A DNA stretch of 38,886 nt from assembly GCA_964622305.1 (NCBI GenBank), contig CAZUPR010000010.1, positions 1 to 38,886 of the forward strand, written 5' to 3'. Made by a program: the position numbers and the translations under genes. Of this stretch, positions 23,926-32,650 are shown piece after piece (the first letter of the stretch is position 1; each line of letters opens with the position of its first letter). Under the pieces are notes generated by a model, which saw only the letters and a list, made by a program, of their open reading frames with translations, made no database searches and was not told where the DNA came from. This DNA comes from SKKY01 sp964622305. Its GTDB lineage: Bacteria > Bacillota > Peptococcia > Peptococcales > SKKY01.

Positions 23926-25587
23926 TTAAAACTTCAACAGTTGACGGGCAAATTGACGGCCTGCCTGACTTTTATCTCCAAGCATGCGGCTGATTTCCTC
24001 AACTCTTTCCTCTTGACCCAAGTTTTTAACCGTGGTTACAGTTCTCATATTACTCTCTGACTTACTGATAAAGTAATGTGAATGGGCCAGGGCAGCCAAT
24101 TGCGGCGAATGGGTCACGCAGAGAACCTGCTTTTTCTCGGAGACTTCCAGCAACTTCTGCCCAACCTTAACAATAGTCTCCCCACCAATGCCTGAATCGA
24201 CTTCGTCAAAAATCATGGTGCTAATGCCATCGGAACTTATGATTACCTTTAGAGAAAGCATAATTCTTGACATTTCACCACCTGAGGCAATCTTAGCAAT
24301 TGATTTAGCTTCCTCGCCCAGGTTGGCCGAAATAAGAAATTCTGTTTTATCCATACCCATGGGACCAGGGCCAGTTACTTCAAAGGAAACTTTAAAATCA
24401 ACATTGGGCATACCCAGCCAGGATAATTCTCTTTTTATGTCTTTCTCCAATGAGCTTGCAACCTCATGCCTTACTTTAGAAAGCTCAAGGGCCTCTGTCT
24501 CATATTTTTGCAGAGCTTCTTCCCTTTCTTTTTTTGCTTTCTCCAAATAATGATCTGTGTTTTCTAAAAGATCTTTTTCTTCCTCAAGTTCTCTCTTCTT
24601 TTCTATTAAGTCTGGCAGGCTAAGATTGTACTTTTTCTTTATACCCTGCAAGGCAAATTTTCTCTGATTGAGCCATTCCAGTCTGACTGGATTATAATCG
24701 CCATCAGGCATAAGGTTTTTTAACTCTAAATCTAAATCTTCCAGCTCATAATAGATATTTTCTAATCTCTCTTTGAGTTCTTTTGTGCCCGTCAGATAAT
24801 CTGTAAGTCCAGTAAGGGCGCTTAAGGCATTCCCGGCTTTCTCATAAGCTGATCCTTGGCCATATAGTTCCTGGCTGGCAGAATCTACCAGGCCGGTAAT
24901 TTTTTCCTGATTTTCAAGAATTTTTAATTCTTGGTCTATAAGCTCATCTTCAGCCGGATCATCCAAGGCTATTTTTTTTAATTCTTCCAGCTGAAAATCT
25001 AAATAATCCTTCTTAAGACTCTCATTGGCTATCTTTTCCTGCAGGTTCTTTACCTTCTTTTCCTGCTCTCTAAGTTCTTCATAAGCTCCCTTTAGCTTAT
25101 CCAAAAGGGGAGAGATTTCTAAGTAACCTGCCTTGTCTAATATATCCAGATGGTTAGCAGGATCACTTAAAACCTGGAAGTCATGCTGACCATATATGTT
25201 CAAAAAACGAGAACTTATTTGTTTTAATAAGCCCGCCTGAACCAAAACTCCATTGATGCGGGCCAGGCTTTTTCCAGCAGGGCTAATCTCCCGCCTGATA
25301 ATCAAATAATCTTCATCAAGAGGAATACCCGCTTCTCTCAGTTGCCGGCTAAGTTCTTCATCTGATTCTATATCTATATCAAAGCAGGCCTCTACCCAGG
25401 CTTTTTCATCTTTGTCCCTGATAAAATCAGCCTGGCTTCTGGCTCCCATTAGAAGAGAAATTGCTCCCACAATAATAGATTTACCTGCTCCAGTTTCACC
25501 TGTAAGTATATTTAACCCATGGGAAAACTCTAATTCCAATTTTTCTATCAGGGCATAATTTGAAATATTTAATAATTTAAGCACCAT
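23926..25587 (-). CDS. recN: DNA repair protein RecN
   Basis: RecN is an SMC-like ATPase acting early in double-strand break repair. The 553-residue protein has Walker A GETGAGKS near residue 35, a long coiled-coil middle, the ABC signature ASGGEMSRIMLSLK, and Walker B MIFDEVDSGIGGE. The start is ATG at 25587, close to GGAGG; the next codon, GTG, is better spaced and could be used. It lies 37 nt downstream of argR, an old conserved pair in Firmicutes. Confidence 0.96.
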   Translation of the reverse strand: MVLKLLNISNYALIEKLELEFSHGLNILTGETGAGKSIIVGAISLLMGARSQADFIRDKDEKAWVEACFDIDIESDEELSRQLREAGIPLDEDYLIIRREISPAGKSLARINGVLVQAGLLKQISSRFLNIYGQHDFQVLSDPANHLDILDKAGYLEISPLLDKLKGAYEELREQEKKVKNLQEKIANESLKKDYLDFQLEELKKIALDDPAEDELIDQELKILENQEKITGLVDSASQELYGQGSAYEKAGNALSALTGLTDYLTGTKELKERLENIYYELEDLDLELKNLMPDGDYNPVRLEWLNQRKFALQGIKKKYNLSLPDLIEKKRELEEEKDLLENTDHYLEKAKKEREEALQKYETEALELSKVRHEVASSLEKDIKRELSWLGMPNVDFKVSFEVTGPGPMGMDKTEFLISANLGEEAKSIAKIASGGEMSRIMLSLKVIISSDGISTMIFDEVDSGIGGETIVKVGQKLLEVSEKKQVLCVTHSPQLAALAHSHYFISKSESNMRTVTTVKNLGQEERVEEISRMLGDKSQAGRQFARQLLKF

Positions 25588-25624
25588 CAGGCCTCCAGTT
25601 AATTATTAAACCCCAGCAAAAACT

Positions 25625-26074
25625 TTACTCAATATATTTTCTAACTCTTTTTACAATTTGAGGGGCGGCTTCCTTAGGTTTAACTACCAATAAAATTGTA
25701 TCATCTCCTGCAACTGTGCCAATAACTTCTTTCCAAATAAAGTTATCTAAGGCATAGGCTACCACATTGGCATTAGCTGGGGCAGTTTTAACAACCACAA
25801 TATTTTCGCTGTAATCAACACCAAGAACAAATTCTTTAAGAACAAATTCAAACTTTTTTTCTGAAACAGCAACAGCTTCCTGGGGAGCGGCATAACGGTA
25901 TATATTATCGCCGATAGAAATCTTTATCAGATTCAATTCCTTGATATCGCGGGAAACAGTGGCCTGAGTTACCTGGAGGCCATCATCAATCAGAGCCTGG
26001 GCCAAGTCTTTTTGAGTTGAAATAGGCCGGCTTTCTATTATTTGTAAAATCTTTTTTTGCCTGTTTGTTTTCAT
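25625..26074 (-). CDS. argR: Arginine repressor ArgR/AhrC
   Basis: ArgR is an arginine-responsive hexameric regulator of arginine synthesis and catabolism. The 149-residue protein has a winged-helix DNA-binding domain (residues 1-70, with VTQATVSRDIKELNLIK) and a C-terminal arginine-binding domain containing the conserved IGTVAGDDTILLVVK. It starts 1 nt after the mnmM stop codon. Confidence 0.96.
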   Translation of the reverse strand: MKTNRQKKILQIIESRPISTQKDLAQALIDDGLQVTQATVSRDIKELNLIKISIGDNIYRYAAPQEAVAVSEKKFEFVLKEFVLGVDYSENIVVVKTAPANANVVAYALDNFIWKEVIGTVAGDDTILLVVKPKEAAPQIVKRVRKYIE

Positions 26075-26075
26075 T

Positions 26076-26642
26076 TTATTCCTCCCCTTTTTTGTAGATA
26101 ATGGTTAAAAAAGGTGCCTTTGAGCTTCTGTTGATATGCTTTACTTCTATAAGATCAAATTCGCTTTTATCCAACTGGCTGATATAGGAATGCAAGGACT
26201 CCATTTCTTCCTGGCCCCCCTCATGTCCTGTATAAAACATGAGTGAAATTATCCCTGGTGAACTTAAAATTGCCAGAGCTTCCTTAACCGCCTGAAGGCT
26301 GCTTTCTTTTTTAGTAATAATTTCCTTGGAAGAACCTGGCAAATAACCAAAGTTAAAGACTACAGCACGGGCCTGATTTATATGTTTTCCTAAATTTTCG
26401 TGTCCTTCCTCATAAAAGCTAAAATTATCCATTCCTTCTTCTTTTAGCCTTCGGGTAGATTCTTCAATTGCTTTTTTTTGGATATCAAAACCAATCAGTT
26501 TACCCTTTGGGCCAACCGCCCTGGCCAAAAAAAGTGCATCGTGGCCATTGCCCAAGGTAGCATCAACAACAGTGTCTCCGGGCCTGATAACTTGAGAAAG
26601 CAAGTCCTTGGCAAGCAAATTTAGATTTGCAAAAATACTCAT
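26076..26642 (-). CDS. mnmM: tRNA mnm5s2U34 methyltransferase, YtqB/MnmM family
   Basis: This 188-residue class I SAM methyltransferase has motif I VVDATLGNGHDALFLA and the family hallmarks FNFGYLPG, LMFYTGHEGGQEE and NRSSKAPFLTIIYK. The Bacillus homologue YtqB (MnmM) methylates nm5s2U to mnm5s2U at the tRNA wobble position, replacing the MnmC domain used in E. coli. The ATG overlaps the nadK stop codon (TAATG), and its stop lies 1 nt before argR. Confidence 0.87.
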   Translation of the reverse strand: MSIFANLNLLAKDLLSQVIRPGDTVVDATLGNGHDALFLARAVGPKGKLIGFDIQKKAIEESTRRLKEEGMDNFSFYEEGHENLGKHINQARAVVFNFGYLPGSSKEIITKKESSLQAVKEALAILSSPGIISLMFYTGHEGGQEEMESLHSYISQLDKSEFDLIEVKHINRSSKAPFLTIIYKKGEE

Positions 26643-27493
26643 TAAAATTTATCCCGCAGTCTGCCAAAAAATCCTTCTTTAGATAATTTAACAAATTTTA
26701 AGGCGCTGTCAGACTTCTTAATAATAATCTTATCTTCATTTTCCAGCTCAAAGCCATTTTGTCCATCAATGGTCAGCATAGCTTTAATCCTTGGAGAACA
26801 AAGAGTTATTTCTATTTCCTTCTGTGCAGAAATAACCATGGGCCTGGCACTCAGAGAATGGGGGCAAATGGGCGTCACTATACTTAGATCCATATCTGGA
26901 AAAACGATAGGCCCTCCTGCTGACAAAGAATAGGCTGTTGATCCTGTTGGAGTAGCAACTATAACCCCATCAGAAGAATAGTCTCTAAAGTACTCTCCGT
27001 CTACTTCCATTGATATTCCAATTAGTCTGGAAAAGGCTCCTTTATTGATTACAAAATCATTAAGAGCCGTAAATTCAGCTATTAACTTATTTTCTCTAAT
27101 CAGTTGGGCTGACAGCAACATGCGGTTTTCTAAAAAATAATCCCCTGCTATTATTCTGTCAAGAGCCTTTAAAGCATCATCTTTTTCAATTTCTGTCAAA
27201 AAGCCCAATTTGCCCATATTGACACCAAGAATTGGAACCGAGGAATGGAAAATCTTTCTGGCTCCCCTTAAAAAGGTGCCATCTCCACCCACTACAACCA
27301 AAAATTCTATCTCTCTAACAAAATTAGAATCTGAAAGCAAGTGAGCTTTTTCCAGGGCCTCCCCTTCGTTAAAGAGGCTAAAAACCTCCCTCTCCTTATC
27401 AAGCAGATAATCTGTAATAAGGCGAGAAAGGGCTATAGTCTCGTCCTTTGCTGTATTTAAGATTATTCCAAATTTACTTACCACTCTTTTCAT
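26642..27493 (-). CDS. nadK: NAD kinase
   Basis: NadK phosphorylates NAD+ to NADP+. The 283-residue protein shows GGDGTFLRGAR, NMGKLGFLTE and the TPTGSTAYSLSAGGPIV motif. It overlaps the upstream nucleotidase by 20 nt. The ATG shown sits only 1 nt from GGAG, so a GTG at 27484, ten nt from that site, may be the actual start. Confidence 0.95.
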   Translation of the reverse strand: MKRVVSKFGIILNTAKDETIALSRLITDYLLDKEREVFSLFNEGEALEKAHLLSDSNFVREIEFLVVVGGDGTFLRGARKIFHSSVPILGVNMGKLGFLTEIEKDDALKALDRIIAGDYFLENRMLLSAQLIRENKLIAEFTALNDFVINKGAFSRLIGISMEVDGEYFRDYSSDGVIVATPTGSTAYSLSAGGPIVFPDMDLSIVTPICPHSLSARPMVISAQKEIEITLCSPRIKAMLTIDGQNGFELENEDKIIIKKSDSALKFVKLSKEGFFGRLRDKF

Positions 27494-28961
27494 TCTCCAG
27501 TCCTTTAATAATTACTCTTGGTGCATACTTATAATTCAACCTGTGATGTGATGACAGATATTCAATAATCGTGTCAAAGGCTGATGTTGATATAATTCGT
27601 GGCCTCTGATAAAGACTGAGCTCTTCTTCGGAAAGATTCAGGAATTCCAGGGTATTCATAAAGTGATACTTCTGCAAGCCCACATGGAAAAGATGCTGGT
27701 CTGCAACAGGCACTCCTTCATAGGTCAGTTCTTTTATCTCTTTTTCATTCCGGTCATAAAGAAGACGGAAATCTTTGGAAAACTGGTAATACTCTGTGGT
27801 ACCCTGGAAAGCCTCTTCCCTGAAAATATGCAGAAGAGCCCTCTTAAGCTGGCTGCCGTCCAGTTTCAACATATAGATTTGATCATCATATGGGAAGATG
27901 TCCAAAAGATTTCTATGTTCTATAATAGGACCTAATTTTTGGCCCCTGATGCTGCCCGAACCCAGGAGCATAATATCAAGGCCAAGGCTTTCCTTATAAA
28001 TATCAGCAAAGAGACTGCCCAGGGAGGTCTCCATATTACGCTGAGGGTGAGTCAGCTTTCTATTTAACCTGGTGATGATTCTCTGGTATTTACGGTCAGT
28101 CTCATCCTTATATTTATTAACTACCCCTTCAAGCTGCTCGTCACGTTCAGCTGTATGTTTATTGATAGGTATAAACTGCCAGCTATAGGAATCTATGCAG
28201 TTATCATCTGTATTAACATTAATATCAAAACGGCCTACATTATCTGTACCCTCACCCGCCTGGGCGATAACAATATCATTAACCACAATAGGCTTGTCCA
28301 TAAAGGTGTGAGAGTGTCCGCCAATTATTAAATCCACCCCCCACTCAGGGTCAAGAATTTCAGCAAGTTTAATATCTTCCTCTATACCAATATGGGTAAG
28401 AAGAACTGTAAAATCTATATCGATAGCATTGTAAGTGTTGCAAATCTTGCCCACTTCCCTGGCTGCTTCTGCAGTGTCTATAAAGGAACCAATAAGGCCG
28501 TCACTCTTAGCAGCTGCCATTACTTCTTCAGTTATGATGCCAATAAAAAGAATTTTCATATCATCCATAGAAATGATTTTAAAAGGAGTAAAAAGCCTGG
28601 TCCCATTGCTCTTTATGTATAAGTTAGCATTGATGATGGGAAATTGAGCGCATTTTTCAATAAAAAGCAAGTGGGCAATACCATAGTCAATTTCATGATT
28701 ACCGATAGTAACAATGTCTGGTGAGAGCATATTCATAATCTCAATAGTCGACAGGCCCTTATACTCAGAGTCAATTATTGAGCCTCTGAACATATCACCT
28801 GCTATGGCATAGATAACATTTTCCTCTTCTTCTCTGACTTTACTGATAAAGCCAGAAAGCATCGAAACACCGCCAACATTAAGATCTCCCATTTGTTCAG
28901 CAAGAAAGTCACCATGTAAGTCATTTGAGTGTAAAATAGTCAGTTTTTTAATAGTTTTCAT
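27474..28961 (-). CDS. Cytosolic bifunctional metallophosphatase/5'-nucleotidase (UshA/YunD-like)
   Basis: The protein (about 495 residues) has the calcineurin-like phosphoesterase metal motifs LHSNDLHGDF, AGDMFRGS, GNHEIDYG, LLTHIG and GGHSHT. A C-terminal 5'-nucleotidase domain (GSGSIRGQKLGPIIE ... FPYDD) follows. There is no signal peptide, unlike periplasmic UshA, so it should act on nucleotides or related phosphoesters in the cytoplasm. I use the ATG at 28961, six nt after AAAGGGTGG; a TTG (28979) and another ATG (28967) lie upstream. The actual substrate is unknown; its partner nadK suggests pyridine nucleotides are possible. Confidence 0.88.
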   Translation of the reverse strand: MKTIKKLTILHSNDLHGDFLAEQMGDLNVGGVSMLSGFISKVREEEENVIYAIAGDMFRGSIIDSEYKGLSTIEIMNMLSPDIVTIGNHEIDYGIAHLLFIEKCAQFPIINANLYIKSNGTRLFTPFKIISMDDMKILFIGIITEEVMAAAKSDGLIGSFIDTAEAAREVGKICNTYNAIDIDFTVLLTHIGIEEDIKLAEILDPEWGVDLIIGGHSHTFMDKPIVVNDIVIAQAGEGTDNVGRFDINVNTDDNCIDSYSWQFIPINKHTAERDEQLEGVVNKYKDETDRKYQRIITRLNRKLTHPQRNMETSLGSLFADIYKESLGLDIMLLGSGSIRGQKLGPIIEHRNLLDIFPYDDQIYMLKLDGSQLKRALLHIFREEAFQGTTEYYQFSKDFRLLYDRNEKEIKELTYEGVPVADQHLFHVGLQKYHFMNTLEFLNLSEEELSLYQRPRIISTSAFDTIIEYLSSHHRLNYKYAPRVIIKGLENEKSGK

Positions 28962-28990
28962 AACCATCCACCCTTTCAAGGTATTCCTTT

Positions 28991-29413
28991 TTATTTTTTT
29001 AATGATATTTTGTCAATCTTTTTTCTCTCCATATCAATTAAAAGCACTTCTTTTACTCCGTAGGCAAAATAGTAATCAAAAATTTGTCTTCTGACAAAAG
29101 CCTGGGTAACCCTGTTTTGGTCGCCACTTTTTACCTCACAAACGCTTTTCCTAAAATATTTTCTAACCAGAAAATCTGCCTTAACGTAGGCCTTCCTTTC
29201 TTGGCCATTCAGATAGTAATATATGTCTTTTTTGGGCTGGATTTCTATGATTCTGTAGCCCTGGCTTTCCAGGATTTCAATGGCTCTCTTTTCAGCTGCC
29301 TTAGCTCGGTGCCAGGTCCTCTTCCTTCTAAAGGTGTCCGACAATCTTAAAGCCCAATAGAAAAGAAAAATCCCCAGAAAAAAACCAACAATCAAATAAT
29401 CACTTTTAAGCAA
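28991..29413 (-). CDS. Membrane-anchored PD-(D/E)XK nuclease-like protein (uncharacterised)
   Basis: I do not recognise a named family. Residues about 5-27 form a single hydrophobic helix (YLIVGFFLGIFLFYWALRL) followed by a basic stretch. The remaining ~110 residues resemble a small YraN/Holliday-resolvase-type PD-(D/E)XK fold. This shows as a helix with AAEKRAIEILESQGYRIIE, an aspartate in KADFLVR and an E-x-K in VCEVKSG. Catalytic-looking residues are present, so it may cleave nucleic acid at the membrane. The start is TTG at 29413, five nt after GGGAGG. The longer frame from 29428 begins before that site. It overlaps tlyA by 8 nt. Confidence 0.75.
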   Translation of the reverse strand: MLKSDYLIVGFFLGIFLFYWALRLSDTFRRKRTWHRAKAAEKRAIEILESQGYRIIEIQPKKDIYYYLNGQERKAYVKADFLVRKYFRKSVCEVKSGDQNRVTQAFVRRQIFDYYFAYGVKEVLLIDMERKKIDKISLKK

Positions 29414-30203
29414 AGGAACCTCCCTCAAAAGCCTCTCTAACTACCTGGCCTGGATCTGCCTTCCCTACTGCTGGGGAAAGGGTCAGCCAGAGAAGGTATT
29501 CTATATTGCCTTCTGGCCCTTTTATTGGTGAAAAAGTAAGGCCCTGGGCTGAAAAGCCCTCCGTTTCAGCAAAACTTATTACCTTATTTATAACTTCTTC
29601 ATGGACAAGCGGATCCTTTACCACACCTTTTTTCTCTATATTCTCTCTGCCTGCTTCAAATTGAGGCTTTATTAAAACAAGAGCCTGGCCCTTGTTTCTT
29701 AAAATTTTTCTAATTGCCGGTAAAATTTTAGTTAAAGAGATGAAAGCAAGATCAGCGGTCACAAAATCTATTTTTTCTGGGAGGGAATCTTCCTCAAGAT
29801 TGCGGGCATTGGTTCTTTCCAGGACCACAACCCTTGGATCATTACGAAGTTTCCAGTCCAGCTGACCGTAGCCAACATCGATGGCATAAACTTTAGCAGC
29901 GCCTTTCTGCAAGGCACAATCGGTAAATCCTCCTGTTGAGGCCCCCAAATCTGCCAGGACTTTATCATCCAAATCAATAGGAAATTCCTCAAGGGCTTTT
30001 TCCAGTTTCAGACCACCCCTGCTCACATAAGCCAGTTTTTTCCCTGTAATACTAATCTGGGCCTCGCTATCAACCAGGCTGCCTGCCTTTTCTACTTTAA
30101 TTTGATTAACCAGAACCTGGCCAGCCATTATCATAGCCCTGGCCTTTTCTCTGCTGTCAGCCAAATTTCTCTCTAAAAGAAGTTTATCCAGGCGCAGCTT
30201 CAT
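29406..30203 (-). CDS. tlyA: TlyA family rRNA (cytidine-2'-O)-methyltransferase / YqxC
   Basis: The 265-residue protein has an N-terminal S4 RNA-binding domain (RLDKLLLERNLADSREKARAM) and an FtsJ-like SAM methyltransferase domain (VLADLGASTGGFTDCAL near residue 85). TlyA methylates C1409 of 16S and/or C1920 of 23S rRNA in mycobacteria and related systems; the exact target here is unknown. It overlaps the dxs stop by 4 nt (ATGA). The dxs-tlyA pair is a standard Firmicutes arrangement. Confidence 0.92.
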   Translation of the reverse strand: MKLRLDKLLLERNLADSREKARAMIMAGQVLVNQIKVEKAGSLVDSEAQISITGKKLAYVSRGGLKLEKALEEFPIDLDDKVLADLGASTGGFTDCALQKGAAKVYAIDVGYGQLDWKLRNDPRVVVLERTNARNLEEDSLPEKIDFVTADLAFISLTKILPAIRKILRNKGQALVLIKPQFEAGRENIEKKGVVKDPLVHEEVINKVISFAETEGFSAQGLTFSPIKGPEGNIEYLLWLTLSPAVGKADPGQVVREAFEGGSFA

Positions 30204-32101
30204 ATTTTTCTCTCATCCTTTTTTTCTTTTTGCCAGGCCTTTAAGACCCGGTCAGCTATTTTTTCTGCAGAAAGACCACAAAGGTCTCTTAGGAGGCTCT
30301 GGGGCCCATGTTCAATAAACTCATCAGCAATACCAATCTTAACCTGAGGAGTCTCAATATTATTATTCTTAAGAAGACAAGCAACTTCCTCAGAAAACCC
30401 TCCTTTTAAAGAGTTTTCTTCTATAGTAACAATAAGTTTCTTGTCTGCCTGATTCTTTAAAATTAAATCCTGGTCAAGAGGTTTTACAAATCTTGGATTA
30501 ATAAGAGCAACACTAAGTCCATCTTTTTCCAAAATTTCTCTGGCCTTGGCAGCTTCTGACAACATGCTGCCCAGCCCTATTAAGAGGATATCCTGGCCCT
30601 CAAAAATTAGTTCCCCCTGACCTTTTTTAATAAAATCAAAAGAACCTCGGTCAATAATTAATCCCTGACCTTCCCCTCTGGGATATCTTATGCTGGATGG
30701 CCCCTCATATCTACTGGCTGAATAGAGCATGTCACCCAGTTCTTTTTCATCCTTGGGAGCCATTATAGTAAAATTTGGGACATGCCTTAGATAGGAAATA
30801 TCAAAGACGCCATGATGTGTCGGGCCATCTTCGCCAACTAGCCCGGCTCTGTCCAGGGCAAAAATTACTGGAAGTTTTTGCAGGGCAACATCATGAACAA
30901 TCTGATCATAAGCTCTTTGTAGAAAGGTACTATAGATAGCAACTACGGGCTTCATACCTGCCCTAGCCAGAGCTGCCGCAAAAGTTACTGCGTGCTGCTC
31001 AGCAATGCCAACGTCATAAAAACGTTTGGGATATTTTCTGGCAAAAACGTCAGTTCCAGTTCCTGAATCCATGGCTGCTGTAATGGCAATAATCTTATCG
31101 TCCATTTCAGCTAAATCTAAAAGTGCATCTGAAAAAACCTTGGTATAGCTGGCTCTTTTTGCCTTTTTTTTAGGCTGGCCTGTTTCTTTGTCAAAAGGTC
31201 CTATACCATGAAACTTATCTGGATTTTCTTCAGCAAATTTATAGCCTTTTCCTTTTTTTGTTATAACATGTATCAGTTTGGGTCCCTTGATAGTTTTAGA
31301 ACTATTGAGAACTTCTGTAAGTTTTTCTAAGTCGTGTCCATCAACTGGCCCGAAATAGGAGAAACCTAATTCTTCAAAAAGCTGGCCCGGAACCATGAGG
31401 TATTTAACTGCATCTTTAATTTTTTCTGCAGTCCAAAACATCTTGTTGCCAATCTTAGGAATTCTGGTCAAAAGATTCTCCACATACTTTTTTCTCTTTG
31501 TATAGTTTGGATCCAGTCTGACCTTGTTAAGGTAGGAGGACATAGCTCCCACATTGCCGCTTATGGACATCTCGTTATCATTTAAGATAACCGTCATGTC
31601 CGTATGTAAATGACCTGCGTGGTTCATGGCTTCAAAAGCCATGCCACCAGTCATAGCCCCATCTCCAATAATAGCTACCACAGCGTGATCCTGGCCTTGT
31701 AAATCTCTGGCATTAGCCAGACCCAGGGCGGCGGAGATTGATGTAGAGCTATGGCCAACATCAAAGGAGTCATCAGCTGATTCATTGCATTTTGGAAAAC
31801 CAGAAATGCCACCATATTGTCTGATGCTTTTAAGGCAGTTTTTTCTGCCCGTAAGTATTTTATGTACATAGGCCTGGTGTCCAACATCCCAGACCAAACG
31901 GTCTTTTGAGGAATCAAAGATATAGTGGAGAGCCAAAGTCAGCTCAACCACACCTAAGTTAGAGGCCAGATGTCCTCCATTTTCGGAAACTATTTCCACA
32001 AGTTCTTCCCTGATTTCCTGGGCAAGCTCCGTAAGTTCCTCAATTGTATATGTTTTTATCTGATCTTTTAAAAAAACGTCATCATTTTTTATTTGAATCA
32101 T
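30200..32101 (-). CDS. dxs: 1-deoxy-D-xylulose-5-phosphate synthase
   Basis: Dxs is the thiamine-diphosphate enzyme that condenses pyruvate and glyceraldehyde 3-phosphate at the entry to the MEP isoprenoid pathway. The 633-residue protein has the TPP motif GDGAMTGG ... NDNEMSIS (146-182), the HGVFDISYLRHVPN segment and the C-terminal transketolase domain. The ATG overlaps the oapA stop (ATGA), so dxs is translationally coupled to OapA. It is four features downstream of ispA, with the OLE RNA between. Confidence 0.96.
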   Translation of the reverse strand: MIQIKNDDVFLKDQIKTYTIEELTELAQEIREELVEIVSENGGHLASNLGVVELTLALHYIFDSSKDRLVWDVGHQAYVHKILTGRKNCLKSIRQYGGISGFPKCNESADDSFDVGHSSTSISAALGLANARDLQGQDHAVVAIIGDGAMTGGMAFEAMNHAGHLHTDMTVILNDNEMSISGNVGAMSSYLNKVRLDPNYTKRKKYVENLLTRIPKIGNKMFWTAEKIKDAVKYLMVPGQLFEELGFSYFGPVDGHDLEKLTEVLNSSKTIKGPKLIHVITKKGKGYKFAEENPDKFHGIGPFDKETGQPKKKAKRASYTKVFSDALLDLAEMDDKIIAITAAMDSGTGTDVFARKYPKRFYDVGIAEQHAVTFAAALARAGMKPVVAIYSTFLQRAYDQIVHDVALQKLPVIFALDRAGLVGEDGPTHHGVFDISYLRHVPNFTIMAPKDEKELGDMLYSASRYEGPSSIRYPRGEGQGLIIDRGSFDFIKKGQGELIFEGQDILLIGLGSMLSEAAKAREILEKDGLSVALINPRFVKPLDQDLILKNQADKKLIVTIEENSLKGGFSEEVACLLKNNNIETPQVKIGIADEFIEHGPQSLLRDLCGLSAEKIADRVLKAWQKEKKDERKI

Positions 32102-32628
32102 TTACCCAACAACTTTCCTATAAAAGAAATAATTGGTGTTGCATTTCTTATGGCAATTTCTTTACCATAAGCCTTGCCACCTACCGTAAGTGAAGCGATA
32201 GTCGATGTTACACTGACCCCCAAAATCAAACCATTCAGATTTGGGTTTTGGCTTAAGATTTCTACAACTATTACGGCCCCCAGGGCGCCACTTAAGGTGC
32301 CACAAATATCTCCAACCACGTCGTTACAGATTGAAGAAACCCGGGCAGAATTTCTTACCAGTTCAACTGCCATTTTAGATCCGGCAACCTTTTGTGATGA
32401 TCTGGCATGAAGTATTTTTAAATCAGCAGTCACTGTTGCCATACCGATCATATCAAATATGATACCTATAAAAATGACCACTAAAACCAATAAGATACTA
32501 ATGGCCAGTGGTACTACTCTAAAAGAAAGCTCAGAGGCCATGGAAAGGGCAAAAGACAAGAGAAAGGTTCCTAACCCCATTGCCAAAGCATTCTTTATAT
32601 AAATATTTCTTCCTTTATTTTTAGTCAC
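32098..32628 (-). CDS. oapA: OLE RNA-associated membrane protein OapA
   Basis: This 176-residue, very hydrophobic protein matches the OapA family by size, features and position immediately downstream of OLE RNA. Hydrophobic segments are at about 12-32, 37-60, 106-125 and 132-150. Between segments 2 and 3 lies a conserved-looking acidic/basic stretch with DMIGMATVTAD (59-69) and the DxxxD motif D103-V-V-G-D107. OapA anchors OLE RNA to the cell membrane in Bacillus (Halalkalibacterium) halodurans and is required for OLE function there. The start is GTG after GGAGAG, 22 nt past the RNA's terminal helix. Calling it a bare integral membrane protein of unknown function would be the fallback. Confidence 0.87.
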   Translation of the reverse strand: MTKNKGRNIYIKNALAMGLGTFLLSFALSMASELSFRVVPLAISILLVLVVIFIGIIFDMIGMATVTADLKILHARSSQKVAGSKMAVELVRNSARVSSICNDVVGDICGTLSGALGAVIVVEILSQNPNLNGLILGVSVTSTIASLTVGGKAYGKEIAIRNATPIISFIGKLLGK

Positions 32629-32650
32629 AGACTCTCTCCAAACTTAAAAT

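Noticed and set aside
27663..27935. 90-codon plus-strand frame opposite the 5'-nucleotidase gene
   Set aside because: Shadow frame with no recognisable domain or start signals, antisense to conserved nucleotidase motifs.
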